Positions 23,262 to 34,800 of a DNA stretch of 45,741 bases are shown here, piece by piece; the first letter of the stretch is position 1, and each line of letters starts with the position of its first letter. The notes below the pieces were generated by a model. That model saw only the letters and a program-made list of their open reading frames with translations, was not told the origin of the DNA and made no database searches. A program made the translations under genes and the position numbers. The stretch covers positions 1 to 45,741 of the forward strand of contig DAINSQ010000013.1 in the NCBI GenBank assembly GCA_036741235.1, written 5' to 3'. Source of the stretch: JABWBR01 sp036741235 (GTDB lineage: Bacteria; Bacteroidota; Bacteroidia; Chitinophagales; Saprospiraceae).

Positions 23262-24542
23262 CTACTCGATAATGACCTTGCCCGATTGCATCATTCTGCC
23301 TTCGCTGTCCACTAATTGGTAAAAATAAGTGCCTTCTGGCAGGTTGCTAACCGGCATATCGGTAGCGGCCAGCAGCGGCGTTTGTTTGATCATTTTGCCA
23401 AAAGCATCAAAAAGACTGGCGTATTCGCCGCCTTTCAGCGGGAAATTCACCTGGAAACGCAGCACATCCTGCACCGGGTTGGGGAAAACCTTTGCCGCTA
23501 CATTGCTGCCGGGTTCTTCCGCTGAAACTATGACGACTGATATTGTTTGACAAACTGTTGATGCGCCGCCGGCATTGGATGCGGTGAGGCATACCTCATA
23601 AATATCGGAGGCGGTGTAGGTATGGCCGGGGTTTTGTTCGGCACTTGTAGTATTATCGCCAAAATCCCAGAGCCACTCTGTGGGATTGTTGCTTGAAGCG
23701 TCGGTGAATAAAAACTCGCCGCTGCCTGCGGGTTCGAAAGTAAATGCAGCTTCAGGCGCCTGCACGGCGGGAGTGTAGGAAACAAAAAACGTAGCGGTAG
23801 TTGGCACACCGTTGGGGTCTACATCTACGGATACGAGGATACCCTTTGATTCGGCGGCCAGCCACTGGTAAGATTCGAATTCGTTGATTTGCGCATCTAC
23901 CAGCAGCCATTCACCGAAAAACAACGCCCAGATGGAATCTACTGAATTAGTGACGATATGGCTGCGCAAGGCGTCATACACGCCGTTGGGCATCACCACC
24001 ACGCCATAGCTGTCGATGCTGGAAGTCTGCGAAGCGCTTTGTTTGATGCGCAGGGAATCCACGCCCAGCGCCGAACCGTCGATAGTGAGGTCAATGCTGA
24101 AATTGGAGGGGAAGGTCGTGCCATAAGTTGCCGGAAATACCATCAGCGCTTGCGGCGGCGTGATGCGAATGGGCGCATAGTTTTTGTTGCCCGTCAGGTC
24201 AACGGCAATACCGTGCCCCACATATGCCGATTCGGACACTTCCAGAAAATTGTAGGCGCCGTCGGCCAGGGCGCACAGATTGGCATCGGGAAATGCTGCG
24301 GCAAGCGGCGCCTGATCAGGCAACAGGTAGTTGGTGGTTGATACTTGGTGCGCTTCAAGCGTCAGGAAATTCCAGCTTTGATTAGGACCGCCGGCGCCGA
24401 TATTCAAATCGGATGCCGTGGTATCGGAGGCTGCTACTACTATATCGCCGACGCCAGGAACAACGGCCTGGGTGAGCGTAATTTGCGCATAAGAAGTTAT
24501 GCTATAAACGAGAAGCCCAATAAACAAAGTGATTGATCTCAT
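23262..24542 (-). CDS. Secreted PKD-domain protein with T9SS type A tail
   Basis: 426 residues. Signal peptide MRSITLFIGLLVYSITSYAQ. Residues ~20-260 form a beta-rich domain that I do not recognise, with an opening often seen in Saprospiraceae proteins (ITLTQAVVPGVGDIVV, SWNFLTLEAHQVSTTNYL). Residues ~262-345 are a PKD domain with the signature WLWDFGDNTTSAEQNPGHTYTASDIYEVCLTASN. Residues ~350-426 (VAAKVFPNPVQDVLRFQVNF ... GTYFYQLVDSEGRMMQSGKVIIE) are a type A T9SS sorting domain. It is probably an extracellular or surface protein that binds other proteins or glycans. Confidence 0.88.
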   Translation of the reverse strand: MRSITLFIGLLVYSITSYAQITLTQAVVPGVGDIVVAASDTTASDLNIGAGGPNQSWNFLTLEAHQVSTTNYLLPDQAPLAAAFPDANLCALADGAYNFLEVSESAYVGHGIAVDLTGNKNYAPIRITPPQALMVFPATYGTTFPSNFSIDLTIDGSALGVDSLRIKQSASQTSSIDSYGVVVMPNGVYDALRSHIVTNSVDSIWALFFGEWLLVDAQINEFESYQWLAAESKGILVSVDVDPNGVPTTATFFVSYTPAVQAPEAAFTFEPAGSGEFLFTDASSNNPTEWLWDFGDNTTSAEQNPGHTYTASDIYEVCLTASNAGGASTVCQTISVVIVSAEEPGSNVAAKVFPNPVQDVLRFQVNFPLKGGEYASLFDAFGKMIKQTPLLAATDMPVSNLPEGTYFYQLVDSEGRMMQSGKVIIE

Positions 24543-24764
24543 GTGTACAACTTTTTTGTCAATGTATTGGTTTGATGATTGATACCCCCATATACGTTCT
24601 TCTTCCCCGATTCCGGATTTTTGAAGGCGTATTTTTTTATAAAAAAAATCGCAATATCTTGTGTTGCCTCGTACTTAGAGCGATTTTAGAGGTTATACTG
24701 TAACCGGAGCGCAATAAATGCGTTATTAGTCTGTTTGATGTCTGTTCGATAAGCTCAACTAAAT

Positions 24765-25997
24765 ATGACCAAAAAATACGGCGTTACTTTATTTGGAATC
24801 GCATTGTTTATTCTGATTATCAACCACTCCGCCTGGGCGCCGACCAACTGGCTGGGCCGTTTGCTGCATGGCGGGAATACCTCGGAAGCGCCCCCGCTTG
24901 ATCCTGTTACGAGCGAACTACTTGCCAAATACGAAGAATACATCCGCTTTTCATTGGCTGAAGAAAATATACCCGGCGCCGCCGTCGCTATCGTCAAAGG
25001 GGGCAGGGTGATCTATTCCAATGGCTTCGGGCTGAAAGACGTCCAATCTGCCGATTCCATCAATTCCGCAACGGTTTTCCGGCTGGCATCGCTGTCGAAA
25101 GGTTTTGCGCCCGTGCTACTGGGTATGCTTGTAGAAGAGGGCTGTCTGGATTGGGACGACAGGGTGCTGGACCACGTACCCGATTTTGAACTACGCAGCG
25201 CAACTCAGACCCGGCAAATCAATATGCGCCATTTACTGAGCCATACCCTGGGCCTGCCGCCGCACTCCTATGATTACTCGCTAGACCACGGCGATACCTA
25301 CGAGCGGCTCGTCAGACGCCTTAAGGAGGTGCGCCTGTCCTACAAACCCGGCGAAATGCACACCTATCAGAATGTGGCTTATAGCGTAGTCGGCGACGTA
25401 GTGCAAAACCTTACCGGAGAGTCGTATGCCGACCTGCTTGCCCATCGCATTTTTCAACCCCTGGGCATGTTCCATGCTTCGACGGGCTATGATGCAATAA
25501 TGGCCTCAAAAAATGTAGCCTACCCGCACAAGCCTACTGAAAAGTATTATTACAAAACGCCCATTTCTGATTTATACTACTCTGCCGTACCGGCAGCCGG
25601 CGTCAATGCCAGCGTAGACGACATGGCGCAGTGGCTGTTGCTGCTGCTGGGCCATCGCCCCGATCTCATTTCCAACGAAACGCTGGACCGCATTTTCGAA
25701 CCGCAGATTAAACTGCTGCGCGGCGCCTGCAATTGTTCAGTCTGGAATCCCGACGAGGCCTATTACGCACTCGGCTGGCGCGTACTCGACAAGGGCGGCC
25801 AGCGCATTATCCTCCACGGCGGCTATGTAAATGCCTACCGCACCGAAATCGCTTTTGACCGCGAAAACGACCTGGGTATTGTGGTACTTAGCAACGGCGT
25901 GAGCCGCTTTATCGGAGAAAGTACCGCCGCGTTTTTCCAGATGCACCGCGAGTTGCAAGGCGCCTCTGGCAACGGCCATGCCGACGCCGTTCAATGA
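24765..25997 (+). CDS. Beta-lactamase-fold serine hydrolase (class C/DD-peptidase/esterase type)
   Basis: 410 residues. The N-terminus (~6-24) is a single hydrophobic helix, YGVTLFGIALFILIINHSAWA, acting as signal or anchor. The catalytic motifs of the PF00144 group are all present: S109-L-S-K112 in RLASLSKGF, Y201-Q-N203 in HTYQNVAYSVVG, and the third motif H351-G-G in IILHGGYVNAYR. It is therefore likely to be active against an amide or ester in the periplasm. Members include class C beta-lactamases, DD-carboxypeptidases and esterases, and sequence alone does not choose between them. It is transcribed away from the PKD gene across a 222-base gap in which I see no clear promoter box. Confidence 0.9.
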   Translation: MTKKYGVTLFGIALFILIINHSAWAPTNWLGRLLHGGNTSEAPPLDPVTSELLAKYEEYIRFSLAEENIPGAAVAIVKGGRVIYSNGFGLKDVQSADSINSATVFRLASLSKGFAPVLLGMLVEEGCLDWDDRVLDHVPDFELRSATQTRQINMRHLLSHTLGLPPHSYDYSLDHGDTYERLVRRLKEVRLSYKPGEMHTYQNVAYSVVGDVVQNLTGESYADLLAHRIFQPLGMFHASTGYDAIMASKNVAYPHKPTEKYYYKTPISDLYYSAVPAAGVNASVDDMAQWLLLLLGHRPDLISNETLDRIFEPQIKLLRGACNCSVWNPDEAYYALGWRVLDKGGQRIILHGGYVNAYRTEIAFDRENDLGIVVLSNGVSRFIGESTAAFFQMHRELQGASGNGHADAVQ

Positions 25998-26159
25998 CCT
26001 GCCGGGTAAGGATTTTTCTTGATATTCAATCAAACATCAATCATCCTTCCAGTTTGTACGGTACTTTCCCGATTTTCAATCAGGACGCATTTCGTAAGCC
26101 TTCGGTCGCATCAGCAAATTATGCAAATTAGCATATTAGCAAATAACTTTCCTTTTTCC

Positions 26160-26167
26160 TACCTTTG
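26160..26167 (+). promoter_or_regulatory. Bacteroidota -7 box (TACCTTTG) for the first type B giant
   Basis: TACCTTTG matches TAnnTTTG exactly, 73 bases before the ATG at 26240. The upstream region is AT-rich, with ATGCAAATTAGC-like runs but no clear TTTG element. Confidence 0.5.
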
Positions 26168-26239
26168 ACACAACAAATCAGTCTTGTAACACAAAAAGAC
26201 GGCCAGAGCGAGAACAGCCATTAATTCAGCTCCATAATT

Positions 26240-28609
26240 ATGAAGAAGCGACTTTCGATTTTCGCCTTTTCCGGCTTGGCATTTGTTATGCTCTGGGCCA
26301 ATACGATTGGCGCGCAAGTGTGTAATACCACCGTGAATGCCGGCGCCGATGCTATTGTTTGCGCGCCTGGAGCGAGTGTCAACCTTGGCGCTACGGTCAC
26401 GGGCGCTTACCTGAGCTCCAGTTGGACGCCCAATGCCGGCGTGGTCAACCCGGCCAATCTCAATACCGCTGCCACAGTTAACGCCACAACCACCTACCAG
26501 ATCAGCGTGCGCAGCCTGTCGCCCACCAACCTGATTACCAATGGCGATTTCGCCGTTTTTGATACGGTGTCGTTCGATAGCGATTATATCTACGGTACGG
26601 GCGGCGGCGTGGGGCTGCTCAGCAACGAAGGCCAATACGCTCTGGCTATCAATTCGGGCTCCACCCACAACCAGTTTGCCGACTGCAACGATCACGGGCC
26701 TGGCAATAATTATATGATGGTGGTGAACGCCTCGGGCACGGCCTCGGCGGTGTGGTGTCAAACGGTAGCCGTAGAAGCCAACACTGAATATCAATTTGGC
26801 GCCTGGGCAACTTCGGTGGTGAGCCAGAATCCCGCAAAACTTCAGTTTTCTGCCAATAATACCCTGCTGGGCAATATTTTTAACGCATCGCCTACTACCT
26901 GCAACTGGACGCAGTTTACTGCCTCCTGGAATTCAGGCATGGCTACCAGCGTAGAGATCTGCATCCGCAACGTGAATTTTACGCCTGCCGGCAACGACTT
27001 CGCCCTCGACGATATTACGCTCCAGAAAATATGCGTAGCCACCGACGAACTGACGGTGACCGTGGCCGACCTTGACGCCTCCTGGACGAGCCCCGGCGAC
27101 CTGTGTAGCAGCGATACGCCTACCGACCTGGATTTGCTGCTCGACCCCACCGCAACCACCGGCGGCGCCTGGACGATCGACGGCGTTGCCGCCACTATCC
27201 TCGACCCTGCTGCGCTGTCGCCAGGCACTCATACGATAAACTATACCGTAACGCAGGGGCCTTGCAACGCAGACAATACCCAAACCGTTAATATAGCTGT
27301 AACGCCCAATGCCGGTAATGCAGGTCCGCCGCTCGACTTCTGCGGCAATGCAGCTACCAATGTGGAACTCAATACGCTGCTCAGCGGCGCCGACGCAGGC
27401 GGCGTCTGGGCCGAAACTTCCGCTACGCCCTCTACCGGCGGCGCTTTTAACGCCGCTGCGGGCACTTTTAATACCGCAGGACAAGCCCTGGGCGTATATA
27501 CTTTTTCGTATACGGTGGCCGGACAAGGCGCCTGCATCGATGCTACCAGTACCGTTACCGTGAATATCAAAGCTTCGCCCATTGCCGACGCCGGCCCCGA
27601 CGTCGCCATAGATTGTATTATGAATACCGCCACAATTGGGGGCCCTAATACAACGCCGGGCTTAAAATACCTATGGACATCTGTCGGCGGCAACCTGGTG
27701 GATCAACCCGAAAACGCAACCGCCAATGCATCGCAGGGCGATACGTATATCCTTATGGTAACCGACCCGGCCAACAACTGCATCGCCACTGACGAGGTAG
27801 TGGTAACCTCTAATATCGCTTCGATCAATGCTTCGGCTACCGTAACGCCCGTCACCTGCGACAAACCCGACAGCGGCACGATCACGGTTGGGCCCGTTAG
27901 CGGCGGCACAGGGCCGTATACCTATGCCGTCAACGGCGGCGCCTTCCAGCCGGAGACCTTGTTTGGCGGACTGACGCCCGGCGATTACTCAATTGTCGTG
28001 ATGGACGCCTTTGGCTGCGATACAACGCTGAATTTTACACTTGACGCTCCCTCCCAGATCAGCGTAGCCCTGAGCGCCGACGGCAACTTTCAGATCCCTG
28101 CCGTAACCCTGGGCGATAGTATCCGCATCCGCGCCGTGGTGAACCTGCCCGCCAATCAGGTAGATACGCTGATTTGGACGCCGGCGCTGCCCAACTGCAA
28201 CGGCTGCGATAATGCCTTCGTGTCGCCCGATACCGCCACTACCTATACCGCTACCGCTTTCGATCTCAACGGTTGTTTCGCTTCCGCGCAAATTACCATT
28301 CAGGTTATTAAACGCTACCGGCTATATGTGCCTAATGCTTTCTCCCCCAATAGCGACGGCATCAACGACCTGTTTACCATCTTTACCGGCGCCGGCGTGA
28401 GGCAGATCAATTACCTGAGCGTGCATGACCGCTGGGGCGCCCTGGTGTACAAGGCTACCAACATCGCCCCCAATAGCACGGATATCGGCTGGAACGGGGA
28501 AATCATCGGCCGCGAAGCCGCCCAGGGGGTCTATGTGTATGTCGCTGAATTTGAAATGGCAGACGGTGAAATTATCGTACAGTCAGGCGAAGTGGCATTA
28601 TTGCGATAA
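26240..28609 (+). CDS. Type B T9SS surface protein 1 (789 aa, gliding-motility-associated C-terminal domain)
   Basis: Signal peptide 1-25. Residues ~27-95 are an Ig-like unit with a disulfide (CNTTVNAGADAIVCAPG). Residues ~96-265 are a jelly-roll-like domain (LITNGDFAVFDTVSFDSDYIY ... VEICIRNVNFTPAGNDFALDDI) that recurs in the next gene. Two Ig-like modules follow (~275-445, ASWTSPGDLC and LDFCGNAATNVELNTLL), then one ADAGPDVAIDC-type ~80-residue module and an SprB-like module (VTPVTCDKPDSGTITVGPVSGGTGPY). A LGDSIRIRAVVNLP module precedes the C-terminal domain (~692-789), which begins YVPNAFSPNSDGINDLF and is the type B T9SS signal. It is exported to the surface as an adhesin or filament-like protein. 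It is the smallest of three related proteins. Confidence 0.92.
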   Translation: MKKRLSIFAFSGLAFVMLWANTIGAQVCNTTVNAGADAIVCAPGASVNLGATVTGAYLSSSWTPNAGVVNPANLNTAATVNATTTYQISVRSLSPTNLITNGDFAVFDTVSFDSDYIYGTGGGVGLLSNEGQYALAINSGSTHNQFADCNDHGPGNNYMMVVNASGTASAVWCQTVAVEANTEYQFGAWATSVVSQNPAKLQFSANNTLLGNIFNASPTTCNWTQFTASWNSGMATSVEICIRNVNFTPAGNDFALDDITLQKICVATDELTVTVADLDASWTSPGDLCSSDTPTDLDLLLDPTATTGGAWTIDGVAATILDPAALSPGTHTINYTVTQGPCNADNTQTVNIAVTPNAGNAGPPLDFCGNAATNVELNTLLSGADAGGVWAETSATPSTGGAFNAAAGTFNTAGQALGVYTFSYTVAGQGACIDATSTVTVNIKASPIADAGPDVAIDCIMNTATIGGPNTTPGLKYLWTSVGGNLVDQPENATANASQGDTYILMVTDPANNCIATDEVVVTSNIASINASATVTPVTCDKPDSGTITVGPVSGGTGPYTYAVNGGAFQPETLFGGLTPGDYSIVVMDAFGCDTTLNFTLDAPSQISVALSADGNFQIPAVTLGDSIRIRAVVNLPANQVDTLIWTPALPNCNGCDNAFVSPDTATTYTATAFDLNGCFASAQITIQVIKRYRLYVPNAFSPNSDGINDLFTIFTGAGVRQINYLSVHDRWGALVYKATNIAPNSTDIGWNGEIIGREAAQGVYVYVAEFEMADGEIIVQSGEVALLR

Positions 28610-28673
28610 TTACTTAATTTATTGTATTATAAAAATCGTGGAATCATTATCTTTCCAACGATTAAATATAAAC

Positions 28674-28723
28674 ACGCCTCGCAAGTTGATGGAGTGCTTG
28701 GAGTAAAGCAACTTGCGGGGCGT
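28674..28723. terminator. Hairpin between type B genes 1 and 2
   Basis: 15-base arms (ACGCCTCGCAAGTTG and CAACTTGCGGGGCGT) pair with one G-T wobble around a 20-base loop, 65 bases after the stop codon of gene 1. There is no clear T-tract, so it may be a processing or attenuation hairpin instead. Confidence 0.5.
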
Positions 28724-28806
28724 CTGTATTCATCCCTTGTCCCAAAATATTCCCCCCAAAGGGACCTTGGCAGCGACGAAAAAACAAATTTATAATAACT
28801 CATCAC

Positions 28807-31800
28807 ATGACTACAAAACTGACAGTACTACTGCAGTCGATTGTGGCGGTATGGCTGCTTATCAATCCGGGACAGCCACAAGAGGATGCGCCTGCAGCAT
28901 CGTCAACTGCGCCGGTCGCCTGTAATTTGACTGTTAATGCCCAGGCAAATCCGAGTACTATTTGCGCTCCCGGTCAAACCGTCAATCTCAATGCCATTGT
29001 ACAGGGGGGTATGGTTACCCAGGTGATGTGGTCGCCTACTACCGGCGTAGCCAATCCCAACAGCCTGAATACCACGGCAGTAGTTAACCAAACCACTACT
29101 TATACCGTCAATGTATCGGGCACTTCAAATATGAACCTGATGACCAACGGCAACTTCAACGCCGGGTTTGCCGGTTTTACCAGTGATTATATACCCGGTA
29201 CCGGCGGGCCTTTCGGCTTGTTGTCCAGTGAAGGGCAATACGCCGTATCCACCAATGCCAGCCTCACCCATACCAATTTTGCCAATTGCCCCGACCATAC
29301 CGGCGGCGGCAATATGCTGGTTGTCAACGGCGCAGGCGTGCCCAATCAGAATATATTGTGCCAAACGATTAGCGTAACGCCCTTTACAAATTACGCTTTC
29401 AGCGCATGGGTAGCCTCGGTAATTAGCACCTCGCCGGCGCAATTGCAGTTTTCTTTTAACGGCGTTATCGTCGGCGGTATTTTCAGCCCTCCCGCTACCA
29501 CCTGCCAGTGGCAGCAATTCAGCCAAATATGGAATTCGGGGGGAGCTTCTTCCGTCCAAATTTGTATTGTTAATCAAAATACGGCCTTGAGCGGCAATGA
29601 CTTCGTTATTGACTATCTGTTTCTGGGCGAAGTTTGCACCGCCGTCAATACGGTTACGGTTAATGTTGTAAACCTGAATGCGGCCTGGACGCCGCCCAAC
29701 AACCTCTGTGTACAATCCCAGCCCATTTTGCTCAATTCGCTGCTGAACCCCGGCTCGACAGCCGGGGGAACCTGGACCGTCAACGGCTTCCCCACCAACG
29801 TATTCGACCCCGGGCAATGGGGCGCCGGCGCTCATACGGTAACTTATAGCGTAACTCAAGCTCCCTGCTCCGACGTCGAAACGCATTTTATTATAGTGTT
29901 GCCCCTGCCTGTTGCCACTTGGGCGCCGCCGCCCAACCTGTGTATCGGCTCTCCCGTTTTTAACCTCAATACAATGTTGCTCCCCAATTCGCAAACCGGC
30001 GGCACATGGACGGTCAACGGCGCGCCGGCTACTACTTTTAACCCTGCCGTACTCGGCCCTGGGCCGCATGTCGTTACTTATACGGTGGGGACCTTTCCTT
30101 GTATTAATAATTATACCCAAACCATAGAAATAAATCCGTTGCCCAATGCCGGCTGGGCGCCTCCCCCCCCTTTGTGCCCTACATCGCCGGCTTTCAACCT
30201 CAATACGTTGCTCAGTCCCGGCGCGCAAAGCGGCGGCGTTTGGCGTATCAACGGCACGGTGGCTACCACTTTTAATCCGGCAACACTGGGCGCCGGAACT
30301 TACAATGTTAGTTATTCCGTAGGTAATACGCCCTGTAGCGCTACTATAACCCAACCCATTATCGTCAGCGCCCCGCCGGCAGTACCACAGCCCGCTTGCG
30401 GGCAAGTAACCGAAGCGACCATTACCATCAGCTGGCCGGCAGTTAGCGGCGCGGCTTCTTATTTGGTAAATATCAATAATAGCCAACAAGTTACGGTCAC
30501 CGGCACTAGTTATACATCCACCGGACTGATGCCCGGGCAAACGGTTCAATACCAGGTTCTGGCCGTCGGCGCTAATGGCTGCAACAGTATTTTCAGCGGC
30601 GCTATCAGCTGCACTACCACGCTGTGCATCCCCGCCGCCGTTGTCATCAATCCGGTTGCCCCGTTATGCAACGATGATGCCGCTTCAACTATTCAGCTTA
30701 CCGCCGTGGTTTCTGATACGACGGGAACCGGCGTTTGGAGCGGCCCCGGTATCACAGACGCGATATCAGGGATCTTTAACCCCGCTATGGCCGGCCCAGG
30801 CGTTCATATCATCCAATATGACTATGAAGTAAATGACTGCCCCAGTACCGATACGGCGCTCATTAGCGTTGTCAACCCGCCTGTACCGGCTATACAGGGC
30901 GACAGCACAGTATGCGTAGGCGATACGGCTACTATCGCTTTCGGTGGAACTGCAGACTCCATCGCCGTATTTAACTGGCAATTCGACGGCGGGGCGATAA
31001 TAACGGGAAGCGGCCCCGGCCCCTACCAGATCGCCTGGGCTGCCGCCGGTGCGCGCACCATTACATTGAGTATCGACCAGGGAGTTTGCAACGCAGATAC
31101 TACTCATGCCGTTCAGGTTAATGCCCCGCTAACACCACCAGCCATCAATTGCCAAACGACCAGCAGTTCGATCACTTTTTACTGGCCTTACGATGACGCC
31201 GTGTCGGGTTATGTGGTCAATATTCTGCAAGGACCTTCAGGTATGATCGACAGCGATACCAGCTTTGCCTTTACCGGCCTCACCCCCGGAGATACGGTGA
31301 CTATCGCGTTGATCGCCGCTACCGGCGGCCCCTGTCCCGATGTGGTGGCAGAGCGAACCTGCATCGCCGCCGATTGCCCCCTGGTGGATATTTCAATTAC
31401 CGCTCCAGATCTGATATGCACAACGCCCAATCAGGCCAATATCACTTTGCAAGCTACAACCAGCGGCGGCAGTGGAACGGGAATCGGCGTGTGGTCCGGC
31501 CCCGGTATTATTAATCCTGCAACAGGTTTGTTCTCTCCTTTACAAGCCAATACGGGTACCAACCTCATCAATTACGCCTATACTGAAAATAATTGCACCT
31601 ATACCGCTAATACGACCATTGACGTATTTCCGAAGCCTACCGCCACTTTCATCGCCCAGGATACCATCTGCCTGCTTGATACCATAGCGATAACCTATAC
31701 CGGCTCCGCGTCTCCGGCAGCTAGTTACGATTGGAATTTTGCCGACGGCATTGTGCACAGCGGTAGCGGGCAGGGGCCTTACATGGTTTCCTGGCCGACG

Positions 31801-34800
31801 CCCGGCGTGCGATTGCTACGCCTTCGCGTGGAAGAAAACGGCTGCCAATCGACATTGTCTGTTCAGGGTATTCAGGTTGACCCTACTATAGATATTCCCT
31901 TTGTCGCTTGCGACCCTACGTTTACTAGTACCGAGTTTTCATGGAATGACGTTGCCAATGCGCAGGCGTATATTGTGATTGTTACGCAAGGTCCTTTCGG
32001 AGAAATCACTTCGGATACCAGTTTTACCATCATGGGATTGATGCCCGGGCAAAATGTTCAAATTTTATTGACCACCATCAGCGAAAATGCTTGTCCGGGA
32101 AGCATTCAACCTCAGGAATGCACGACATTGTCGTGCGATAGCTTGTCGCTCAGCCTGCAGGATGTCGCTCCGGTGTGCCTCGGCGATGCTCCCGCTTCGA
32201 TTTCCTTGCCCTTTAATTTGGCGACCAATGGCAACGGAAGCCTGACCTGGTCGGGGCCTGGCATCATCGATCCGGCATTGCCCGACTGGTCGCCCTCAAG
32301 CGCAGGCGCCGGACAACACACGATTATCGCAACTTATTTCGACGGCGTTTGCACTGCGGCCGATTCCGTGGCGATTACTGTTTTTGAAACGCCTGTAGCT
32401 GCGTTTACGCTTACGCCGGAGGTTTGTCAGGACAGCCTTGCACAGGTCGATTTCACCGGCGCTGCGGGCCCTGGAGCGGTTTACGCCTGGGATTTCGGCG
32501 GCGCTGTCGTTGTCAGCGGCACAGGTGCGGGCCCTTATACGCTTAGTTGGCCTGCTTCCGGCCCTCAAACCGTGTCGCTTCAACTATCGGAAAATGGCTG
32601 TGCCGCATTGCCTGTCGACGAATTGACGAACGTAAGCCCCCCGCTTACCGCCCCGCAAATCAGTTGCACCACCGGACTCACATCGGTATCGTTCTCCTGG
32701 CTGCCGGTAGATTTTGCCGGCAACTATGCCGTGACGGTACTCAGCGGCCCCACCGGCACAGCCACAAGCGATACCGGCTATGTATTCAATAATTTGTTGC
32801 CGGGTACAACGGTATCGATCGAAGTTACGGCACAGGGCGACGGCATTTGTCCCGCAACTACGGCTCAACTAGCTTGTACTGCCGGGCTCTGCCCATCTGT
32901 TGGCCTCAATATCACTCCTCCCGGTTTGATTTGCGTAGATAGCGCACCCGATACGCTTGATTTGTCATACACCATCACCGGTAGCAGCGGCACGGGAACT
33001 TTAACCTGGTCGGGCAACGGTATCATAGACGCCGCTGCGGGCCTGTGGGCGCCCAATGCGAGTATGGCAGGCTTGGGTAACTGGGTATTCCTGACCTACG
33101 AACAGGATGTATGTACCTACCAGGATAGCCTCGCTATCGATGTATGGCTCACGCCCGAGGCCGATTTTTCTATGCCTGCTTATCTTTGTAGCGATTCATC
33201 GGCAATGATTGTATTTACCGGCAGCGCCGGGGCCGGCGCGTTGTATGCCTGGAATTTCGATGGCGGAGTTGCCACTCCCGGCACAGGTGCGGGCCCTCAT
33301 CAGATAAACTGGTCTTTGGCCGGTTCCTACGACGTCAGCCTCACCGTATCCGAAAATGGCTGTCTTTCCCAGCAGGCTATCCAAACCATAGTGGTAGATG
33401 CTCCATTGCCCGCTCCGCAACTCAGTTGCAGCAATACGCTCAACAGTATCACGCTGAGCTGGCCGGCAATAGACCAGGCAGCGGGGTACAATTTGACGGC
33501 GCCGCCGGGTTATACCGCCAACTGGACCAGCCCGACCAGCGTGGTTTTTGACAATATTATGCCGGCTACCACCCTCCTGTTTTCTGTTACGGCACTTGAT
33601 AGCGCCGCATGCAGCGATGTGACCGCTACGCTGTCTTGTTCGACGCTCCCTTGCCCCAGCCTGTCGCTGGCCTGGAGCGCGCCGGCGGCCATCTGTGAAG
33701 ATACCCCTGTAGGAATTAACTGGTCGGGTACCGCCAATACTGTTTTTGATGTCAATATTTTACTAAACAATACACCTCAATTGCTGACGGGTATTTCAGC
33801 GGGAAGCGTCAATACTTTTACCATTTCACAAACCACTACCTTTGCGGTTACCGGCGCTACAACCGCTTCTGCCCCGGGTTGCGCTGTAATCCTTCCGCCG
33901 CCGTTGACCGTTGCGTACAACCAGCCCATATCCGCCGGCGTAGCCCTGTCGGCCCCGGCGCTATGCAGCGGCGCCGACTCCCTGCTTGTACTGGCCGACC
34001 TGCTAAACGGCGAAGCGGCAGGCGGCGTCTGGCAGGAGATTTCCCAGCCCGCCTCTACCGGCAATGCTTTTGACGCCGGCGACGGCACTTTTTACGCCGC
34101 GTTGCAAAATCCAGGCATATATCGCTTCCGGTACACGGTAGATGCTTCGGCGCCCTGCTCCGATAGTTCAAGCGTGGTACAAATTCTCATTAACCCCAAC
34201 CCCGTGGCAGACGCCGGCCCCGATCAATCGCTGAGTTGTTTGGACAACGAAGCCACGCTCGGCGGTAGCGGAAGCACCCAGGGAAGCAATATCGCCTACC
34301 TGTGGTCATCGGCAGGCGGCGCGATGACGACTACGCCTAATCTGCCCCAAACCACTGCTGGTCAATCGGATATATATACGCTCACGGTCGTCAATACTTC
34401 GACCGGCTGTAGTGATTCCGATGATGTAATTGTTGAATCGGGTATCAATTTCCTGATACCTTTTGTCACCACAACGTCGATTTCCTGCTTTGCCGCAAAT
34501 GACGGCGTCATTGTGATAGATTCCGTTAACGGCGGCCAGCCGCCATATCAATATGCATTAAACGACCGCCCCTGGGGCTCGCAGTCGTTTTTCGCCAATC
34601 TTTCGCCGGGAATATACCGCCTCCGTATTCGCGACGCTACGGGATGTGAATCGGAACTGCAACTCAACGTCAGCCAACCCGACGCCCTTCAGGTAGAGCT
34701 GGTAACCAACATCGAAGGCAACGAAACCATCATCCAATTGGGCGACAGCGTGCTGTTGCAAGCGCTGATCAATATCCCCGCCGAGCAACTCGACACCGTC

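Noticed and set aside
29125..30549. Long open frame (474 codons) opposite the second giant gene
   Set aside because: The plus strand encodes clearly modular T9SS cargo; the antisense frame is a by-product of its skewed codon use. The same holds for long antisense frames at 37024-38094, 21826-22860 and 44850-45707.
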